DNA of 64,000 bases, taken from NCBI GenBank assembly GCA_950295325.1, contig OX485805.1, positions 57,250,758 to 57,314,757 on the forward strand. Reading direction: 5' to 3'. The notes beneath the pieces were generated by a model. The model was not told the origin of the DNA. It did no database searches and saw nothing but the letters and a program-made list of their open reading frames with translations. Source of the DNA: Polytrichum commune. Taxonomy: Eukaryota; Streptophyta; Polytrichopsida; Polytrichales; Polytrichaceae. Positions 58,849-64,000 of the stretch are shown here, in pieces. The translations under genes were made by a program, and so were the position numbers. Each line of letters starts with the position of its first letter. Position 1 is the first letter of the stretch.

Positions 58849-59382
58849 TTAAGAATGAGAAAATCCACACCGATACAAATGGAAAAAATACATGCCCATA
58901 ATTTCAAACCTTGAAATTATCCAAAACACGCTAGGATGTCGATGATATGAAGTGGTCCCAACACAAAGCAAAAGTATTGCCGTATATGAAGAATCCCTAA
59001 ATTTAAAAAAATTTAAAAAAATAGAAATCCACGTGCTGTAAAGGAAACGTGTTGGGTTTTTGTGGAAGGTGCAATGAATAAACCGGATGCCCTCAAAAAT
59101 CGGTTCATGATGCCCTTGCACGTGGACACTTTGAAGTAAAAGGCCGTGTGTAGGTGGAACTAAGGAAGGCTTAAACAAGGAGTGATGATAGTAGTGCTCT
59201 ATGGCCATGCCACTCACGCACCGCTTCAATATATATATATATATATATACCATATGTACATTGTGGTTTGGATTTGAAGTTCCCAATGCCGCATGAGCAT
59301 TGGCTAACAACCATTGGAGTGAAGAAGCCACATGTGGATGGTTATTCAGAAACTTCATCCAATTGTATAGACACTCATTCAC
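58849..59382 (-). CDS. 177-codon open frame across a TA microsatellite, doubtful
   Basis: Its length is notable for AT-rich DNA, but residues about 45-51 (YIYIYI) are just the (TA)n tract at 59230-59249, and the rest has no recognised family. The N-terminal stretch LNNHPHVASSLQWLLANAHA looks protein-like and might be a transposon remnant. No start context, partner gene or conserved residues support it. Confidence 0.15.
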   Translation of the reverse strand: MNECLYNWMKFLNNHPHVASSLQWLLANAHAALGTSNPNHNVHMVYIYIYILKRCVSGMAIEHYYHHSLFKPSLVPPTHGLLLQSVHVQGHHEPIFEGIRFIHCTFHKNPTRFLYSTWISIFLNFFKFRDSSYTAILLLCVGTTSYHRHPSVFWIISRFEIMGMYFFHLYRCGFSHS

Positions 59383-62060
59383 AAGTGGACGATTTTACCC
59401 AATTTTGATGTGTTCAAGGAAGTTCAGGGCTATTCCACTCAAATAATTGTATAACATTCTATTTTCTATCATTAGGATTGCAAATCACCAGTGCATAGCT
59501 GGATTAAAAAATCACTGGCCACACTTGCTTTCAAGCATGATTTGTAGGTTTATATTATACGTGACTCGACATATTGTCAAGTCCTTTCAATAGGCATTTA
59601 GGATTAAGGAGACATGGTAATGATACATGTTTGTCATCTGCAACGTGGAAGAAGCTTGAGGCGATCTTGGAAGTTAACCCATCAAATTATGTTGAGCTTT
59701 CTTTCCATTTTGGTTGTGATTAATAATGTTGAAAATGTCCTTAGGGAGAATTTGCCAATTTTTCATCATGTTCTCAAAATACTCAATACTTGAAATTATG
59801 GATTGTAACGATATGTCTTAAAAAAATTCAAGGTTTAAAGCATACTTCTACTCTTGTGATTAACATCATAGAATTAAATTTAACATTCTATTTTGGTTAA
59901 GAAATCAAACTATTGTTATTGTGTTATACAATTACTCTTCATATTAACTTAGGATGAATCACCAACAAGAGAGTGACACGCTTGATTCTTACACATTGAC
60001 AATTGTTCTTGATAGATGTAATTAGTAGTAATATGAGGACTTGGGTATGGTGTTGTGGTACACAAGACTTGCAAGCGTGCACCTCAAGTGGGAGCCTTTC
60101 GTGAAGTTGTAAGAGGTTCAAGATTTGCACTTGAGGGAGCAAAATTAGATTTTTGAGAAAGAAAGAAGCCGCAAACAAAGATTGTTCATAAAATAAATGA
60201 AATGAGCAATACATTCATATACAACACGTTTGGGATTGGCATCCTTTATCTCTCTCTCTATTATAGATGATGCCAACTCCAAACATCTTGGCACAAATGA
60301 GGGACACTTTATTTTTACCAAAGCGACGAGCTTATATCTAAACCCAAGTCGGGCTTACAAAGCATGACTAGGACAAATGTTATCGCATCCTTTCAGATGT
60401 GGTCTCTTTTGATATACACGAGGGGGTCCGAGAGAGGGCCCTTTTGTTGGGTTGAGGTTGTATAATACTGCATTGTGTGTATTATGTGGGTACCCTGAGG
60501 GTAGGTGTTATAATGGCAACACAGGTGGGTCACTCTAGGAATTTTTGCGCATCACATGCGGTGAAGGGGTGTTTGTTTAGGGGCTATATACTTCCAAGGC
60601 ATTGATTAAAAATTCCTTGTAATTACGTAACTCTCTAAATCGACCTATTTGTTTGCACCCTACATTTACTTATATTTCCCATCCAATGTAATTTATTATA
60701 GTCTATGATCCTTTTAAGTAATAAAGAGTAATCCATGTCCATACATACCATTGCAAGCATACAAAATCCTTGTCCATACATACTATTGTAAACATGGTTC
60801 TTGAAGTCATGAACTTCAAAGGGACTTAAGAAAAAACGCAACCACATCACACTTGCATATCATACAAAACCATATCAACAATTAAAATATTGTACATCAT
60901 ATACATTACAAAAGTGCAGGTGTATTCACCAAAAATAAAATAAAACTAGTGTGTTAAAAAACACAATACCACTCTGTAGGAGTCTATGCACAAGCACAAA
61001 GAAAATCCTATACGAGTACCCAAAAACAACAATGATGTTAGAATTTGACAACCTCTTGCAAATTCATAATCCTCCTAGATCCCAATTCATGGTCTTACTA
61101 AGCATAAACCCTAGGATCCTGATCTTCAACCCCCTATATTAGCTCTATCATGGATTGTCTACTTTTAACATACCCTTCATTATTTGCAATCCTTTTCTAA
61201 ATTTTATTTCGAATGGATTCAATTCTCCCTATATTATGCCACACTCCGTTTGTAAAATTACACTAAGTGACCCGCCCGTGAGTGGCGAGGTGCCTTTGTT
61301 GGTTCCAATACATGTTGATATGTACATTTCAAACTTATTTATCGATCCTGCAAGTGCAAAAGTACACCCACGATACATTTACAAAAACCTCGAGAAATAT
61401 GATATGCTTACGTTTGCTAAAAATATACTCCATTGCGAAACTATTGAAACTCCATACCAACTTCCCTAGACACACATTTCACATAACATCACCCAACATT
61501 GCCTTCATGTTTTGTGGGTCTTGGAACCACCCTTGCATTGTCCTCCCATTATTCGCCCCCTTTCTAGTGTACTAAGGTTGACTACTATGGCTTAGGCAAG
61601 GCCACGAGACTAGCAACTGTGGATGTAGGGGCAAGATCCACCGGCTTATAAGGGCCTTGCTTGCACACCAACCAACCAACATGGTGTTAGGCCTATATAC
61701 GGCCCATGTTCATGTATATTTATATCTCTCTAGGACGGTTCTAGACCCCACATTAGGAAAGATCCATCCTTCGTTCTCGGCTCTCAAACTAGAAAGGGTG
61801 CAACATTAGAGTGTGTGGTAATGTTACGTACTTAGCCAATGTGGCGGCTAATACGACAACATTACTATGTCTTCGAGCATGAATGCATTCCAACAAGACC
61901 CAAGAATCATATATATATATATATAAGGGTGCTAACCGGTTAAGGGATGGTTGCCGTTCGTGAAGGGACAAAATAATAGATGCTAGGCTCGTTGACAAAA
62001 TCGGTCACTCGTAGCTTTGTTGTGATCGTACATTTCAATATTCGGAGACAAGGCGCTGCA
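59383..62060. other. Intergenic, nothing recognised
   Basis: Overlapping plus frames at 61155-61575 (104 and 97 codons) and minus frames near 60 kb show no family motif. A short (AT)n lies at 61911-61924. Confidence 0.45.
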
Positions 62061-62325
62061 TAAATGAATAGATAAATAAATAACCAACGTCGGGCGATCC
62101 GACGTGAACTTGAGCCTGCTGGTCCTACCCTGCTCAAGAATCCTCTTGGTGCAGGGTGGGGTTTACTGCCCACCTTGTGGCAGGTGGGCTCTGGGCTTTC
62201 TACCTAGTTTTTTCCGTCACATATAGAAAAGATTTCATTGCAGGAAACGAACCGCCAAATACTCCATTTGGAAATGGGTACCTCTCCACTATCACCTGGT
62301 AGTTTAGGGTCTGACTCATCTTAGA
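62061..62325 (-). mobile_element. tRNA-derived SINE, family 'T', copy 3
   Basis: Same body and (TTAT)n tail as copies at 18758 and 27436. Box B is mutated (GGTTCGTTTCC on the minus strand), and the tRNA-like head has a small internal duplication near GACTCATCTTAGACC. Target duplication is only weakly visible (CAAGGCGCTGCA / CAAAACGGTGCA). This is the oldest-looking of the three. Confidence 0.85.
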
Positions 62326-63220
62326 CCTCAAAACGGTGCAGATGTAAGTTTTAGCCAAAACATGATAGGATAATCTTACGATTAGAAGGGGGTGCGTGAC
62401 ATCCCAAGGACCATGGTTAAAGATGCACAAGGATGGTGAAGAGTAAGAAAAGGTGGAGCTAGATGATTGCTTCTTGGTAGCGTTCCCACACTCGAATATG
62501 ACCGGCTATGGGAGCATTGAGAGTTCTAATGCAATCATCAACATTCCCACCAACAACTAATATTCTCCTCCCATTCCAATGTACAGTCTAACCTTGATAA
62601 TGTCACCCTTGTTAATGGGACACCTTGATACTGTCACCTAAAAGTTTGAAACCGATTTTCTTAGTGTAAAACTCCCTCGTTATTATCCCTATCACCCTTG
62701 TTAATGTCACTATTTTTTTCCAAAATCCGTAGTGTAAATGTGATAATATCAAATATGGATGGATTGTATGTGATGGTTGGATGGACATATTGTAGTAGCC
62801 AAAAGGGTCATGAGCCACCCCTGTGATAAATGCAATGTTATTCAAAGGGTCATGAGCCGCCTCTGTGCACCAACCCTGAACGGTGCTGTCTATACACGGC
62901 ACTCAAAGGTGTTGTCTTTGACGGCGCTGCCAAGACTTCTTGGCCTCTATGCACCCCACCTTCCGTCACATGTGTTCATCTATGTGTCTTTGAGGGTTTC
63001 AGCTTGTGTGAAGTAATTTAGGATGTTAAGTTCTACGGTTTAGCTGAGCTGGTACAGAGTAGTGTCGACTTAAGCTAAATTAGTTCAATTGGTTTGCAAT
63101 GTAGAAATCTCAAGATATGTGGCACGGTCTTCACTGTTTCTATAGTCAATAGTCGCATAGGAGAATCTAGTAAGATCATAAGTGTTAGCCGCTCATCCTA
63201 AGTGGGCATTCAATTAGGAA
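62326..63220. other. Intergenic, nothing recognised
   Basis: Contains a locally repeated GGTCATGAGCC(A/G)CC pair at about 62806 and 62849, and repeated 'CCCTTGTTAATG(G/T)' near 62607 and 62695. No gene identified. Confidence 0.4.
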
Positions 63221-63414
63221 CAATCTTCTAGATTAGTTAGTCAAGCTCATAAGTAGAAACAATCTTCTAGGTAGGTTAGTCAAGCTCATAAGTAGAAACA
63301 GTCTTCTAGCTAGGTAGGTTAGTCAAGCTCATAAGTAGAAACAATATTCTAGCTAGGTAGGTTAGTCAAGCTCATAAGTAGAAACAGTCTCCTAGGTAGG
63401 TTAGTCAAGCTCAT
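63221..63414. repeat. Minisatellite, five units of 39-43 bp
   Basis: Unit starts at 63221, 63260, 63299, 63342 and 63385, each CA(A/G)TCT(T/C)CTAG-like followed by GGTTAGTCAAGCTCATAAG. Units 3 and 4 are four bases longer through an extra CTAG/GTAG tetramer. Confidence 0.9.
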
Positions 63415-63517
63415 GGTCGAGCTCACTTGTATATAATGAACCATTGTTCATTTGGAATTTAAATGCACACTTTCTATCATAGGCTTGTGTTTCTTCATGC
63501 AGTGCAGGTGTTCTTCG

Positions 63518-63543
63518 TTGTGTTGTTGTTGTTGTTGTTGTTG
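63518..63543. repeat. (GTT)n microsatellite
   Basis: Eight to nine GTT/TTG triplets. Confidence 0.92.
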
Positions 63544-63758
63544 CTACATTGGAAGCTAGTGATTGGCTGGTTTTTTGCTCTTGTAAGCCTTCGTTGGCAT
63601 TGTTGCATAGCTTTGTGAATTCGGTAGCGTATGAATTATTAAGGACAAGGTGCGAGATGTATGTCAAGTAATTGGAGTAAGAGTAATTGAAAAGACAGAT
63701 GAGCAGTGTGCGAACTTGCTTTGGCTAACCCGCATTTTGAACAATGTGTGCATTGCAG

Positions 63759-64000
63759 GTTGACGAGGGTGTGGTTGGGCACATTCGAGACTCTCACCGC
63801 CAAGCTTCACCGCTGGTACTTGCAGTCGCAGCAACAAGAAGGCCAACCAGTAGGGGAGTCAAAACCCTCGCAGTCGCTCACCTGCAGTCGCAGCAATCGA
63901 ACCTGGGCATCTACCACAGGAAAACGGGCAAGCAGGAGGAGCCCAATTGGGTGCGCAACGTCGAGTTCGCCACCAGCCTCTTGACTCGCAGCCTCAGCCA
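63759..64000 (+). CDS. Probable exon of an unidentified gene, running off the right edge
   Basis: From 63759 to the end of the window one frame stays open: VDEGVVGHIRDSHRQ ... QSQQSNLGIYHRKTG ... QEEPNWVRNVEF. GC content rises sharply against the AT-rich flank, and codon choice looks coding. A good splice acceptor (GTGTGCATTGCAG) lies directly before it. Alternatively the frame starts at the ATG at 63744 (MCALQVDEG). The peptide is basic with a Gln/Ser-rich first half, and I do not recognise a domain. Because the frame has no stop inside the window, its true length and start cannot be judged. Confidence 0.5.

Noticed and set aside
63221-63414. CRISPR-like spacing of repeats
   Set aside because: The whole unit is repeated, with no unique spacers; it is a plain minisatellite in a plant genome.

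Overview
This window reads as nuclear DNA of a land plant. The two clearest genes are intronless SAUR (small auxin-up RNA) genes, a plant-specific family, and a third locus is a broken copy of the chloroplast SufS-type cysteine desulfurase gene (NFS2/CpNifS) that still has its intron borders. The DNA is AT-rich, and most of it is non-coding, made of short DNA-transposon derivatives (MITE-like elements), tRNA-derived SINEs and microsatellites. I saw no operon structure, CRISPR array, tRNA or rRNA gene, and no recognisable LTR-retrotransposon protein. SAUR cores of this style are common in bryophytes, lycophytes and ferns, so a non-seed plant is my guess, but the lineage is inference only.

Layout: 1-12 kb is intergenic and repeat-rich. 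It holds a near full-length SINE at 3.1-3.5 kb, a MITE cluster at 4.2-8.6 kb and a 48-bp SINE remnant at 10.97 kb. 12.2-14.4 kb (minus strand) is the NFS2 pseudogene, followed at 14.6-15.2 kb by the longest open frame of the window, which I do not recognise. 15-43 kb is a long intergenic tract with two families of SINE, several MITE families, dispersed decayed repeats and perfect or near-perfect inverted repeats. 43.5-54.9 kb is the gene-bearing island: a possible small secreted or membrane-anchored ORF (43.57 kb), SAUR gene 1 (+, 45.2-45.7 kb) and SAUR gene 2 (-, 53.4-53.9 kb). The two SAUR genes face each other across about 7.7 kb, and each has a local tandem duplication next to it. 54.9-63.7 kb is again intergenic, with a degenerate tandem array, a third copy of the first SINE family and a 39-43-bp minisatellite. 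The last 240 bases look like an internal exon, or the start, of a gene that runs off the right edge.

The most informative signal is retrotransposition scars. One tRNA-derived SINE family (box A/box B head, conserved 3' end, TTTC or TATC tail) is present as one long copy and three 3'-end-only copies of 48-85 bp, all four with target-site duplications, perfect for the 11- and 13-bp ones. A fifth micro-insertion of 35 bp has a perfect 13-bp duplication and a TTTC tail. This is what target-primed reverse transcription with extreme 5' truncation should leave.

All identifications were made by eye from motifs. Percent identities are hand counts on short stretches, and no database search was run.
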